Part shown: positions 1 to 11,560 of the stretch, piece after piece | Numbering within the stretch: position 1 is the stretch's first letter | How the letters are laid out: each line of letters starts with the position of its first letter | Assembly: GCF_023065955.2 (NCBI RefSeq) | Contig: NW_026622963.1 | Coordinates: 8,935,001 to 8,999,000 of the forward strand | DNA: 64,000 nucleotides | Direction: 5' to 3' | From: Ursus arctos | Taxonomy: Eukaryota > Chordata > Mammalia > Carnivora > Ursidae | Program-made: the position numbers and the translations under genes | The notes under the pieces: generated by a model | Seen by the model: only the letters and a program-made list of their open reading frames with translations | Told to the model about the DNA's origin: nothing | The model's database searches: none

Positions 1-2259
1 ACTAATCTTTCCAGTTTCTTTTTAATGTAAATACAAGCAAATAATAAGAATATACAGTGCATGTTTCCTTCCTTTCTTAAACAGAAGGTGGCATGTTGCG
101 GACATTGTTCCGTAGCTTGCTTGTTGCTGAACAGTGTACCGCGGAGATCAGTGCAGAACTGCCCTGCCTGAGAAAGTAGCAGCGGGCTGGCCGTGCATGG
201 CTACTGAGCACTCGAGATGTGGCTGGGGGTTAAAAACCACAGCTCCAAATTTAAGGTTATAAAAGAACAACAGTGTAACTTATGTTCCCATTAAATGTTA
301 CTGTTTTGGTGGAAGGACATTTCACTTTAACCATCAAAAACAGAGTGTCCAAATTGAGCTGTGGTCTACGGGGACGACACCCCGGGGGTCAGAGACTTCG
401 TTTACGTTCTCTGGTTTGATACTACCTGAATGTTTTACAGCTTTTACATGCTGAAATAACAACGTTTCTGACATAGAAGTTAAATAAAATACTAAAATTT
501 TACCAACTTCTTTCTATTTTTAAAATGTGGCTATTAGAAAATTGAAAATCACATATGTGGCTCAAATTATATTCCTACTGAACAGCACTGATATAAAGCA
601 TTTATTATTTCCTACAGTTGGATACTGTCGTCAAGAGTACCATGTTTTATGTAACAAGTCCACTATTGATGTATACTTGAATTGTTTCGAGTCTCTTACT
701 GTTAAAAATGCAGAAATCCTTAACCTTGTCCTTGCATCACCTCACATGTGTGCAGGTGGGTCTGTGGAATGAGTTCTCAGGATGGGAGATGCCAGGTTAG
801 AGTATTGCATTTGTAATGGTGATCCTGCCAAGTTACCCTCCCTAGGAGTTGTACCAGTTTGGGGGCACCTGGGTGGGTTGGTTAAGCATCTGACTCTTGA
901 TCTCTGCTCAGGTCTTGATCTTGGGGTTGTGGGCTCAAGCCCTGCATTGGGTGTGAGTTCACACCCAGCGTGGAGCCTACTTAAAAAAAAAAAAAAGAGT
1001 TGTACCAGTTTGTGCTTCCACCAACAATGTGTGTGAGTGCCGGGTCCTTGTAGACGGCCATTTTACACTACATACGTGTTTGGGATCTAATAGTGAACGC
1101 GTTTCTTTTTGCTAATTCTGAGAGTTTTAAGAAGAAATCACAGATGGCTTGCCTAACTTCTTTTTTCATTAAAAAACAAAAAACTCTAGTACTAATGATG
1201 AAACTCTCAGAATCAACATTTTAGAAGTGACTCTTTTTCTTTTTGAAATGAAAATGCCGAGGAATTAACACCCACTTTCCCCAAGTTCTAAATTTCTCTG
1301 CAAATTGTGGTTTCTCTGTATACAGATTTAGGAAGAGAGACGCCGCGAGGGTTCATATTTATAAGGGACGACATTTTCTTCTGTTTTCTCATTGTTGGAG
1401 TTTTCTCCGATTCCTCCTCAGATCCCTCCAGCAGCCTCTGCTGGCTGAGGCGCAGGAACTGTACACGGGAGACAGGAGAGCCAGGCAGGGTGCAGGCAGG
1501 GTTTGCCCATGGCCAGTTCTTCAGGTCAGAATGTGCTGAACACATTCTCACTTAACGGGCTCCTTAACCAAGCAAATCCACTGACAACATAATTGGAGCT
1601 TATGAGTGAACACAGGGTTAAACAGTCAATTCTGTTTACTTTATTATTAATAAGCTGCAGAAAAAGTTCATCTTTCTACCATTAGGAGCTAACTGCTGTC
1701 TCTCTTTTGAGACTAGTGTGCCCTCTACTGCCCTCTTTGCCTTTTCTGGGTTTTTTTTTTTTTTTTTTTTTTCAGATTGAAATGAAGAATTAGACATTCA
1801 GCATCCAAAAACAAGTTGCTTCAATTTTTCCATTCATAGGAATCTGAAAATAAGATTCTCATGAAGAGAACTCTCGCTATGTAGTTATCAGATAAGCTGA
1901 TAAATTAGTATATTGGAAACCTTTCGCTTTCAGGAATATAAGCTCATATTTTGGCAAATCCTAGAAATGTATTTTATAGCAAATAGGACAGTGGACATTT
2001 ACTCTCTTTAATATTTTATTGATTTGCAATATGAAAAGATCAAGCAATAAAAGCTGAGACTCTTACTGTGGATCAGGCAGGAGGAGCACTGGGACTCGGG
2101 GGCTCACTGGAAGGGTCATCCGTAGCAGTGGGTGAAGTTGAGCCGTTTCTCCTTAATTTCAGGATGAATGTACAACTTTCTAACAGGAGGCAGCTGCACC
2201 AGAGCTGTTCTTCATGTCCCTCTCTGCCTCTATAGCTAATTGTGTGTGTTTTGTTTCAG
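1..2259 (+). other. REC114 upstream intron, partial
   Basis: No exon was recognised here. I looked for the preceding REC114 exon, which should end in frame just before the Glu-Gly-Phe of the next exon with a GT donor, and did not find it, so it should lie left of the window. The stretch holds one Can-SINE (861-996), a T-run near 1750-1771 and otherwise unremarkable AT-rich intron. Short open frames near 1288-1555 overlap on both strands and show no family resemblance. Confidence 0.7.
861..996 (+). mobile_element. Can-SINE (SINEC) with 15-bp target-site duplication
   Basis: A 5' head like CACCTGGGTGGGTTGGTTAA, a CTCAGGTCTTGATCTTGG body and an A14 tail mark a tRNA-Lys-derived carnivore SINE in + orientation. 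It is flanked by perfect direct repeats GAGTTGTACCAGTTT at 846-860 and 997-1011. The body is short compared with its relatives in this window because it lacks the (TC)-rich segment. Confidence 0.93.
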
Positions 2260-2343
2260 GAAGGGTTCTCACTCATTGGCGGCAAGAACTGGTTGAAGAT
2301 TGTGAGACGCACGGATTGTCTGTTGTTTGGAACAACAATAAAG
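2260..2343 (+). CDS. REC114: REC114 internal exon (end of PH-like domain), GC donor
   Basis: The 84-nt phase-0 exon encodes 28 residues beginning EGFSLIGG and ending FGTTIK. This matches the part of mammalian REC114 that closes the N-terminal PH-like fold, which contacts TOPOVIBL and ANKRD31. The acceptor is a good pyrimidine tract ending in CAG at 2257-2259. The donor is AAG|GCAAGA at 2341-2349, that is GC instead of GT. I prefer it over any nearby GT because the exon then joins exactly in frame to the next exon, giving the family's ...TTIK-NKSRMFRV... junction. The rest of the GC donor matches the strong consensus expected of GC-AG introns. Confidence 0.92.
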
Positions 2344-2934
2344 GCAAGAGGCCCTGTTGCCAACCTTTTTAAGCCAACGGTCGTACCCTTCTCATCTTCT
2401 AAGTGTGCATGGGGGGTGAGTGTGGGAGCTTCTCTTTGCAGGTGAAATGGACGTGGGAAGGTTCCGTACGTTTAAGAAAGGTTTGCCCTCTGAGCAGAAC
2501 GTGAAAGCCGGGCAGCAGAGAGGCCGCAGCCCAGTCAGTAAGACGCTGTTGCTGAGCGGCCAGGGCTTTGGCTGTCTGACCGAGCGCGGCCCAGCCATTC
2601 TCCGTCCCCAGGCACACACTGGCGGGAGGTGGGGCACGTCGTTGTTTGTCTTACTATTTTCGAATGCTTTACTGAGTATGTCTTTTCATTTTCTCTCTTT
2701 AATATTAAAAAACGTCCCTTTTATTTGCTTTCTAGCTGCATTAAATATAAAGAATGACCCTCATCAAAGACACAGACTAATCACCTGGATTATATTCTTT
2801 CAGAAATGACTATAAAACCCAATCTGTTAACATTCACTGAGTAGATAAAATTGAACTTTAGGTGAAAGAGCCTGATTTTTCATGGGCTTATAGACTGAGA
2901 GTTGGAAGAGCATCTAATAGGACATCTAAGAGAA

Positions 2935-3380
2935 AGGTCGTAGCCTGGGGTCCAAGGACCCTCCAGAAGGTCCTCCAAGAATTCAGGGGACCATGGATTT
3001 TCACTGACCTCTAGCTGAAATTGATCATTTCCTCCAATTGAATGTGGGCGTCGACACAGTTGGCTTAGACCTTTGCATCAGCAGAAATCAGCTATTTTCA
3101 TACCACGTCACAGTTGTTTCAGGGGGCGCCGACGTCGGCCATGCGCATCACTGCCTCGGAATTATGGTGGTTATTAGACCGCTGTTAGATCTTTTTATTG
3201 CGTATGTTAATAAGCATATATACTGTTAGCTCACAAGTTAGTGTTTTAATATTGTGGTAGACTACTTCAGGATAATTGGTTTCCTTTATAATCTAATGTA
3301 TTTTATGTGATTTAAAATGCTGTTTTGAGAAGTGGTCCGCTGGCTTCCCCAGACTGCCAAAGGGGTCTGGAGCACTTACT
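2935..3380 (+). mobile_element. Old non-autonomous hAT-like DNA transposon
   Basis: The left end GGGGTCCAAGGACC..., the inner phrase 'ctgacctctagctgaaattgatcatttcc' split over 3001-3035, and the right end 'cttccccagactgccaaaggggtc' near 3343-3366 resemble an ancient mammalian hAT (Charlie/Tip100-type) repeat recalled from memory. No transposase is readable. The exact family name is not claimed. Confidence 0.5.
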
Positions 3381-3642
3381 CCAAAACCCTGCTGCACATT
3401 TTCAAGAGCTCCTGTTTTCATTTTATGTATGAGGGCATGGAATTCGACTTCTCCACTAGTCCAGGTTATAACTCGCTGTCAGAGAGCTGGGCCACCCCCT
3501 GGCCTTCTGACTCCGGCCCTGAACTGCGTCAGGCCAGAACAACACGAGTTTGAACGTGCAGGTCTGCTGATACTCAGATTTTTTTTTTCAGTAAATCCTG
3601 TACAGCACCGTAAATGTATTTGCTCTTCCTTATGATTTTCTT

Positions 3643-3846
3643 TTTTTTTTTTAAAGATTTTTTTTTATTTATTTATTCAACAGAGATAGAGACAGCCAGC
3701 GAGAGAGGGAACACAAGCAGGGGGAGTGGGAGAGGAAGAAGCAGGCTCATAGCAGAGGAGCCTGATGTGGGGCTCGATCCGATAACGCCAGGATCACGCC
3801 CTGAGCCAAAGGCAGACGCTTAACCGCTGTGCCACCCAGGCGCCCC
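3643..3846 (-). mobile_element. Can-SINE (SINEC), antisense, 15-bp target-site duplication
   Basis: Antisense copy: T-rich start, TTTATTTATTT, GAGAGGGAACACAAGCAGG, and end CCACCCAGGCGCCCC. Perfect direct repeats CCTTATGATTTTCTT lie at 3628-3642 and 3847-3861. The clean duplication indicates a comparatively young insertion. Confidence 0.95.
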
Positions 3847-4227
3847 CCTTATGATTTTCTTAACAATCTCTTTTCTCTCGCTTACTTCATTGTAAGAATA
3901 CAGTATATAATACATGTAACATACGAAGTGTGTTGATTGTCCGTGTTCTCGGTAAGGCTTCCCGTCAATAGTAGGCTACTAGTAGCTAAGTTTTGGGGGA
4001 GTGGTAAGTCATATTTGGACTTTCAACTGTGTGGGGGTCAGCACCCCTCACCTCTCACTCTAGAATCAACTATATATGTCTCTTAAAAGTTACACCATGC
4101 CGTATGTCTGATACCTGAGTTTTAACTTTTTCCTGATACATATTACTACTAAAAATTTTAACTATAAAGAGCAAAATAAAAACCAAGCATAATTTGACCA
4201 CTCAAAAATAATCATTATTAACATTTT

Positions 4228-4420
4228 TTAAAAAGATTTTATTTATTTATTTGACAGAGAGAGAGACAGCCAGTGAGAGAGGGAACACAAGCAGGGGGAG
4301 TGGGAGAGGAAGAAGCAGGCTCCCAGCGGAGTTGCTGGGTATGGGGCTCGATCCCAGGACCCTGGGATCATGCCCTGAGCCGAAGGCAGACGCTTAATGA
4401 CTGAGCCACCCAGGCGCCCC
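4228..4420 (-). mobile_element. Can-SINE (SINEC), antisense, 15-bp target-site duplication
   Basis: Antisense carnivore SINE ending CCACCCAGGCGCCCC, flanked by perfect direct repeats CATTATTAACATTTT at 4213-4227 and 4421-4435. Confidence 0.95.
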
Positions 4421-4919
4421 CATTATTAACATTTTGAAGTTGTTACTTGGCATATATATTCTATCAGTTAGGATAGGATTCAAATGCATGTGACAGAAGA
4501 AAAGGCATAATGGCCCCCCAAATTAGGGGCTTATTTTTTCACTAAATAACAAATCCAGAAACAGGCAGTTGCTAGCATTGGCTCAGCAATTTCACAGTGC
4601 CAAGGTCAACATCTTTGCAATTCCCCTGGCCTCTCCCTCACATTTACAAAATGGCTGCAGTAGCTCAATTGAATTTCTATTCAAGGAAAACCAGCTTCAT
4701 CTGTCCCTTTCATAAAGAAAGCATAAACTTTCCTATAAGGCTTCTTCCCACCTTCCACAACCGCTAGAATATGTCTTCTTGTGTCTCATGGACCAGAACA
4801 GTGTAACACGGCCAGTCCTAAGCTGCTAACATTAGCAAAATGAGCCTTTGGCTTTTCCAGCCGTCGTATGTATCTGCTCATGGCATTGAACAGTGTCTAC
4901 CATATAGACGATTTATACA

Positions 4920-5556
4920 CTTGGGATTGCGTTACACAGAGTGCTTTGTATCCTGCTGTCCTGTCATGTAACATTACATCAGGAACATGACCCCGAGTCA
5001 TGACTTTCTTAGTCTTTGAAAACGTGATTCTTCGTGGCTACATAGCATTTTATAGTTTGGAAGCAACATGATTCAGCTAATTCCCAAGTTTTCAGTATTA
5101 TAAAAATGTTTTGATTTTCATAAGGATTTATTTACAGAGTTCTTGAGATAGGAGTCCTGGAAGTATGTGTATTTAGTTTGTAAATCTGCCCTCTCTATAT
5201 GTTGCCCCTGTTTCTACAGCACTAGTGAATTGTAAGAATTGTCATTTATCCAAATTCTTTGCAATAGGGGGATATAATTTAAATTTTAAATTTAGCTTCC
5301 AATCTGATTGCAGAAATGAGCATCTTCCTTTAATTTGCATTTCTTTGATAACTAATGAGAATGAACATTTTTTGTGTATTTGTGACCCATCTGTAGTTTT
5401 TCTTTGAATCACCTACCTACTGTATTGACTTATTTTCTTCTTCAAAGTATTTAGACAGAATATGTATAGAGATTACATGTTATATACATGTACAGATTAC
5501 ATGCTATGTAGAAATATATATGTAATTTGTGTAATTTGTATATATGTATATAAGTC

Positions 5557-5606
<50 letters not shown>

Positions 5607-6160
5607 TTTAGAAATATTTAAGGTTAGGAACCTTTTGCCCACTGTTACTGTGAATGGTATTCTTTATCCCAAAGATATTTCTAGCTGCTTATTATTAGAT
5701 GTTTTCTGAATTAATTGAAATTTGGCTTCCTCACTAAAGTTTTATTAACTCTGATTTGTTAATTTTTTAATTTCTAAGAAAGTGATTTTATAATCTACAA
5801 TGACAATTTTATTTTTTCCAGTAGTTTATACTTATTAATTTTCTCACCTTACTGAATTACCTAGACTTTTCAGAACACTAACTCTATGGCTATAGAGTCG
5901 TCCTTGACCTCTTGTTGACGTGAACAGGAAGTAGTGTTTAGACGTTAACATTTCTAGCTGTTGATCAGATATTCTTTACCATGTAAGGGAGATATTCTTT
6001 CAGTTAAAGTTTATTTACTAATACTTTTATCAGGATTACATATGAAATTGATTTATCAAAAGCTTTTTGACACCTTATCAAGATCATGTGTTTTTTTTTT
6101 CCTTTTTGTGATCTGTTGACTTGATATATTAATATTGAGATTTTTTTTTTTCTTTTGCCT
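4920..6160 (-). mobile_element. Degenerate L1 (ORF2/3' part), antisense
   Basis: Phrases such as 'tttgcatttctttgataactaatgag' (about 5333-5360), 'catctgtagtttttctttg' and 'tttatcaggattacatatgaaattgattt' (about 6028-6056) are typical of the reverse complement of the L1 ORF2 region. It is heavily mutated, with no long reading frame. The boundaries are approximate and the family is not assigned. Confidence 0.55.
5557..5606. repeat. (GATA)n microsatellite
   Basis: About twelve uninterrupted GATA/ATAG units. It follows a short AT-rich TATATGTATATA stretch and lies inside old L1 sequence. It is likely length-polymorphic. Confidence 0.97.
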
Positions 6161-7867
6161 TACCTGGGAAAGGTTATCTTTGGTGTTTCTTGCCTTAGAT
6201 AACTTTTAGTTAACCAAGTATTATGTAACAAACACCATTGTTTAAGTTGACAAATGGAAGAAGTATTTTGAAATAAAGTTTTTATTCTGTTAACAGCAAT
6301 TTAATGTAGCTTAAATTCTGTGGGTAAATAAAAGATTGTATTTCTTTTCTGTCTGGATGAAATAAGCAGATTGTTAAGTTCTGCCTCTTTGCAAATTGGG
6401 CTTCCTTTTTTTTTTCAGTAATTCTGATCAAAATGGTCCAGGTTAATTGGCTAACAGTCAACATTTAATTACCTATCTGCAGGGACTTTGGTTTAAAGAA
6501 GTAAACATAAACCACTGTCTTCTTTACCCCCAAGAACTCACTGAATCATGTTTTCATGATTTTGTCTGGCCTGGGCTTGGAGTATTGCCTCTTGGTTTCA
6601 AAGTAAAGAATCAAAGAACAGGTTGAAACCCCTTCTCTCATTCAGTCCTTTCTTTGTACTCCCCTCCCCTTCCTTTTCTATGGCAGAGGAATTCCCTACC
6701 AATGGTGGGGAAAACTGCTTCCGTTGGGGTCCGAGTGGTGATGGGAAACTTCATACAGACGGATCTGGGCAATGAATCTAAAACCAGCAGGAAAACGGAG
6801 CAGGTTGGTGAGGCCTTGTGTCTCCTTGGCTCTCCTCCCACGGGGTGCTAACCAGGCCCGCATCTTCCATGTGTGCTCGTACGGGAATCAGCCAGAGAGC
6901 CTGCGGCTGAAGAATCACCAAATGCAGATGCCGTGTACACCCGTGAGTCAGAATTTCCGGGCACAATGCCCCCCAGAAGGTGGAGCCTGGTCTCGTGGGT
7001 ACTTGATAAGTGTCAAGAGGCAAGCCCTTATCCTTAACTTTTGTTTCCTCAAGGCGTCTGTGTGAAGGGAGTTTTCTGCTTGTTGTAATAACTTGTAATT
7101 AAGTGCTCCGAAGTAGGGGAGAACAATCTTCACATGTAAACCGTCACTTAAAATATAGTAACTTCGAGCTAATCTCCTTAGATGATAGACTATATATTTA
7201 GGCCGGTTCGTGGCTGTTGGCATATACTTGAAAACTTTTCATTTCACCACAAGGAGCCCTTTCTCACTTTTAATTATGGCCTAAGAATAAATCTTATCAA
7301 GATTTTCAAGCTAGGAGTCCTTTTTGTTAACTTGGTGGCAGCTTTTCCATTGTGGTGCCCCATGGCCTTGAGGATGTGGGATGGCAATGTAGCTCATTAT
7401 CACCCTTTTTTCCTGATGCCCCTCAGTTTTATCCGGGGTCTACATTCATTGAGGTGATATTTCTGGCGTCAGATGGTAAGCTCCAATTCTGAGAATGTTA
7501 CAGAAGCCAACTTGGAGCAGGGCTTCAGTTAGTCTATCACGCATACAGCCTACCCTGTCTTTCTTGGAACTACATTCTGAAAGACCCCTAAGTGTCCAGA
7601 CTCCCTCTTACGCACACTCACATATGGATCGCTCTAGACGTACATGATGGGTCTGAGGTCTTTGGCCTGCTGACACAGTGATAACTGTGTTTCTGTAGAC
7701 AGCCTTTCATCCAGCCCCGAGGTACAATTTCTAACGTGATTGCTTGTCAAAGATTAGGGTAATTACAGAGTCAGCATGGGACTAACTAATATAGATGTCT
7801 TCATATAGAGTTTAAACTAGAGTAAGCTGGAAATAGCTAATTAATTGTAAACAGGAAAGCAGCTCAA

Positions 7868-7900
7868 TTCACACACACACAAAAAAAAAAAAAAAAGAAG
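7868..7900. repeat. Short (CA)n followed by A-run
   Basis: ACACACACAC followed by a run of about 16 A and GAAGAAG. It may be the tail of a decayed retroposon, but no body is recognisable upstream. Confidence 0.7.
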
Positions 7901-8009
7901 AAGATTCCTAGAATTACCAAAAACGGAATGTATAGGTCTCTTATCAGTTCTTTCTCCTTCCTCGGGGAAAATCAGCTTTCAGTTACTCCTGACAATTTGG
8001 GGATTGTTC

Positions 8010-8450
8010 ATCCAAGAGAAAAATGGCCAAGGAAATGAATCCAGGAAAGAAAAAACACAGGTGACCAATAAGTGAAAGAGAAATATTCGACCTTATTTGT
8101 AATCAAAGAAATGAAATTCTACAATAAAAAATCTATGTTAACCTAGTAGAGTAAAAAAAAGCTTAAAAGAATAAAGATCTCCAGGGTTGGAGAGCACAGA
8201 CAGACAGACCGTCAGCGGGAGGGAACTGATGCTATCTGCCCAGGGCAGTTTGGCATTAGGCACCAAAATACACAAGACCTTTGACCAGGCAGATTTATGC
8301 ACAAAGATGTATGTATGAGAATGCCTACCACAGCTCCTGTTTGTAACAGGACAAAAGGCTGTAAATACGTGAATGCTTGTCAGCAGGGGCCAGTTAAATA
8401 AAGGGACACTCCTCAGTCATTAAGAGCAATGAACTATACTTCTACTTTTA
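8010..8450 (+). mobile_element. Probable degenerate L1 ORF2-end fragment
   Basis: The pattern 'gtgaccaataagtgaaagagaaatattcgacc...aatcaaagaaatgaaattc' and the later 'ggttggagagcacag ... gggaactgatgct' follow the order of the end of L1 ORF2 in sense orientation. It is highly diverged and the boundaries are approximate. Confidence 0.45.
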
Positions 8451-9700
8451 TATTCTTAGGTTACTAAACAGTAATATGTATATATTCGGGTATTCCCTTT
8501 TCATGTTATTTCACTGTCGTAGGGGTAGTGATAATGGGTTATTTTACACTTAGGGTAAGGATTAAGTGAATTACCAAATGAAGAGAACCCAACAGTGGCA
8601 ATAAAGAGGGAGCAGTGTCTGTTCTTCTAAACAAGATACCTTCTCATCACTTAGACATGCCCAGAGTTTTCTGTAACGGAAATGTGGCTTTGCCTAATGG
8701 CTTTATCTAAAAATTTAAATAGTGCAAATTGGGAACAGGCAAACCAAGGAACTTTTGCCTCTGGGAACTTAAAGGATTTTGTTAGCTGTGGTTGGACATT
8801 TTCCCGTTAGCAGTGATTTATATATTTAATAAGTGGGAAGTACTGTCCCTGTGCGAAGTTAGCGTCTGGCTATCTTTAAAGAAGAAACTGAACCAAGGCA
8901 CACCACACGTACCACCTATCTGGTATGTACCCGTTCCTCTAAACTAGCAGAATATCAGACTAGCAAAACAGGAAGCCACTTATACTAAAATAATGGGTCT
9001 ATTTTTGTTGTTACTGTGACAACATAGTTCTGTTTTTAAACTTACAATCAAGTTTGTTGTAGTTGCCAAACTTTTACAGTGTTAACTGCGTCTCTCCCGC
9101 GTTTGCTGATTTGCCAAGGGATGGAACGCATACAGCAAACTAGAGGCAACGTGTGGTTTGCGTGGTCGTCGGGCTTCTTTCCGGACCTAGAACACAGCAG
9201 GTTACAACACTGAGATTCACGTGCTCTTAGCATCTGACTGTCGCCTGTTCCCCAGTCTTGTTGGTTAATTTCACTGGTTTGTTTAATGTGCCATCTCCTT
9301 GGTTCGCTCTTTTACATACTTAGGTTTAGAAAAAGTTTGTTGAGCCAGCACGGATTTTCCACCTAAGGAATTAGAAGCTGTGAAATCTTTATTCCAAAGT
9401 AAGACACAACACTGATCTTTCACTGCAGTCCGTAGTGACTTTCCTGGTCTTTATCCGATAGGTGTTTCCATTCTTGCTGATGACAGTCCCCTGAAGGAGA
9501 TGAATTTAGTAGGAGAGGTTCCCCAAAGAGGGAGGGAAAAAATTACTGGCTTTTCTCCACCCACAGTAACAATCTAGAGTAGTTGGTCCTTTATCCATAC
9601 CTCTTCCACGGCAAGCAAAGAGAAGCACTCACTGGAGGACCGCACGGTAAACGAGCATATGACGAGGCTTACTGAGGGTCACTTTGCGTTTGTCCCATAG

Positions 9701-9901
9701 AACAAGAGCCGCATGTTCCGGGTGCAGTTTGGTGGAGGGTCCAAGGAGCAGGCGCTGGAACACTGCGGCAGCTGTGTGCAGAAGCTGGCCCAGTATGTGA
9801 CCGTCCAGGTGCCCGACAGAGTCAGCCAAGAGCTCGGGCTGAGTCCCGGCCCGCTGAGGGCAGGTGAAAGCCGTGCACAGCACGTCCCACCGCAGCAAGG
9901 G
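9701..9901 (+). CDS. REC114: REC114 internal exon (end of PH-like domain and linker)
   Basis: The 201-nt phase-0 exon encodes 67 residues, starting NKSRMFRVQFGGGSKEQALE and continuing CGSCVQKLAQYVTVQVPD. This is the end of the REC114 PH-like domain, including its closing amphipathic helix, and then a Pro/Gln-rich linker. The acceptor is tcccatag and the donor GGG|GTAAGT at 9902-9907 is near perfect. The helix part matches the family well from memory. The last third (after about residue 45 of the exon) is loosely conserved in mammals, and here I rely on the open frame and splice sites. Confidence 0.96.
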
Positions 9902-10109
9902 GTAAGTAGGCGAGTGTGTTGGCTTCATGAGAAACCTGACAAGGTGTTGCTGGGGGGGGGGGGGGCAAAATCACAGTGGAATTTGTTGAGTCTGTTTGAT
10001 TTATAGGTTAAAAGGTACCTCATGTTGAGTGACTTATTTAAATTGAGGGTGGATCGTCACTGTAGCTACCTATAATCCTAGAAATTAGACTAGCCAGGAG
10101 TGCCGGCCG

Positions 10110-11560
10110 CGTTCTGGGTGTCACAACAGACCGTAGTCCTCAATGTACGGTCCATGGACTCTTCCCTGAGACCCTTTGCAGGGGTCCATAAAGTCACTCT
10201 TGTTTTCATAGTAATATTAAGACACTATTTTGCCCTTCTCACCATGTCAGTATTTGCATTAACCTGATGAAAGAATTGTGAGCAAAGCTGCTGACACCTT
10301 AGCACATATCAAGGCGGCGACACCAAGCGGTGCGGGGAGTGAGCGCGGTGTTCTGCAGTCGCTGGCCGTGAGAACGCGCACACCCGCTCTGCACTCGGAG
10401 GCACGGCGGCTGTTTCGAGGGGAAGTGCGTGCGCCCGAGCTGGCCACTGGACTGGCCCCTGCTCCGTGGGGCGCCGTTAGTCCTGTGGGTACCCATGTTT
10501 GGGTGTTCGGTGGACATTTTCTCAAATGAAGTGAGCCAGTCATTTTTGGAAGACAACTAAGAGTATTTATTGACAATGACGAAATGAGCTTTTCGAGTGA
10601 AGATTGGAATCTTGGATAACTTGCATCTGCCACTGGACCGTCCTAGCCTCCTAACCCAGAAGACTTTTCTGATAGTGCTATTAATGAACATGGGTATTTT
10701 TCTTTTTTAGAAATAATTATATGACAACAAGTTTCAACATTTTGGAAGATCCGTATAGTCCGGTGAACCAGTATTTTCCAAATGACCAGTCCATTATGCT
10801 ACAAAATCACGCATGGATAAAGATGAAAGTACAAAACAGTCCACTGGTTTTAATATAACAGAGTGTGGCAAGTTCATTGCGGTGATTTCAGATTCGGTGC
10901 TACAACTAACTTCTAAGAAGCTAGCTCTTGAGTTTTGGTGTCCTATCAAAGAATATCCACATTTACCTGAAAAGGTTATTTTAAGATACTTCTGCCTTTT
11001 CTACCCACATACTTGTGTGAAGCCCGACCTTCCTCCTGTGCCTCATCCAAAGCAACCGACTGAACGCAGAGCACATAGAGTCCACTTGTCTTCCATTAAG
11101 CTAGGCATTCCAGAGGTTTGCAAATACACGACGTTTTTGTTTTAGGAAATATTTTTCATAAAAACATTTTTAATAACATATAATGGGTTCATTTTTTTAA
11201 ACGACTCAGTATTTTTATTTTATTTTTTATTTTTTTTAAGATTTTATTTATTTATTTGACAGAGATAGAGACAGCCAGCGAGAGAGGGAACACAAGCAGG
11301 GGGAGTGGGACAGGAAGAAGCAGGCTCCCAGCGGAGGAGCCTGATGTGGGGCTCGATCCCATAACGCCGGGATCACGCCCTGAGCCGAAGGCAGACACTT
11401 AACGACTGCGCCACCCAGGCGCCCCATGACTCAGTATTTTTAATTATTGTTTTCATTTTTAACATATTAAGTACCAGAAAGATAGAACCAAAACAGAAGC
11501 TGTCCGAGGGCCTCAGTAATTTGTCCAAGTGTAGAGGGGTCTTGTGATCATAAGTTGGAG
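10110..11560 (+). pseudogene. Decayed hAT (Charlie-type) transposon with transposase remains
   Basis: The left part ('ggtccatggactcttccctgagaccctttgcaggggtcc' near 10,150-10,188) and right part ('agggcctcagtaatttgtccaagtgtagaggggtc', about 11,507-11,541) match, from memory, the ends of a mammalian hAT element with ZBED/FAM200-like transposase. Between them is coding-like sequence. At 10,813-11,145 a frame reads LEFWCPIKEYPHLPEKVI and later HRVHLSSIKLGIPEVCK, which fits the C-terminal hAT dimerisation domain. The body upstream is broken by stops and shifts, so no active transposase is possible. A Can-SINE later inserted at 11,218-11,427. It lies within a REC114 intron on the same strand and is unrelated to REC114 function. 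Confidence 0.75.
11218..11427 (-). mobile_element. Can-SINE (SINEC), antisense, nested in the hAT element
   Basis: Antisense carnivore SINE ending CCACCCAGGCGCCCC. Direct repeats GACTCAGTATTTTTA lie at 11,203-11,217 and 11,428-11,442. The flanks on both sides belong to the decayed hAT element, so this SINE is the younger insertion. Confidence 0.95.

Larger units (their letters stand above)
2344..9700 (+). other. REC114 intron (GC-AG) filled with repeats
   Basis: A 7.4-kb intron starting GC and ending AG (cccatag at 9694-9700). It contains an old hAT-like DNA transposon (about 2935-3380), Can-SINEs at 3643-3846 and 4228-4420, antisense L1 remains (about 4920-6160) with a (GATA)n microsatellite, and a degenerate L1 piece (about 8010-8450). 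From about 6,200 to 8,000 and 8,450 to 9,700 I see only ordinary intron sequence. Open frames there (for example 6772-7065 and 7182-7457) have no recognisable product. Confidence 0.85.

Noticed and set aside
4441..4900. Possible additional old repeat ('gcagttgctagcattggctcagcaatttcac')
   Set aside because: The wording vaguely resembles mammalian interspersed repeats, but I could not name a family or ends, so it is not listed as a feature.
10278..10633. Overlapping CpG-rich frames that might suggest a small promoter-associated gene
   Set aside because: The sequence belongs to the decayed hAT element. The CpG pocket itself is reported as a finding, but the frames have no product.
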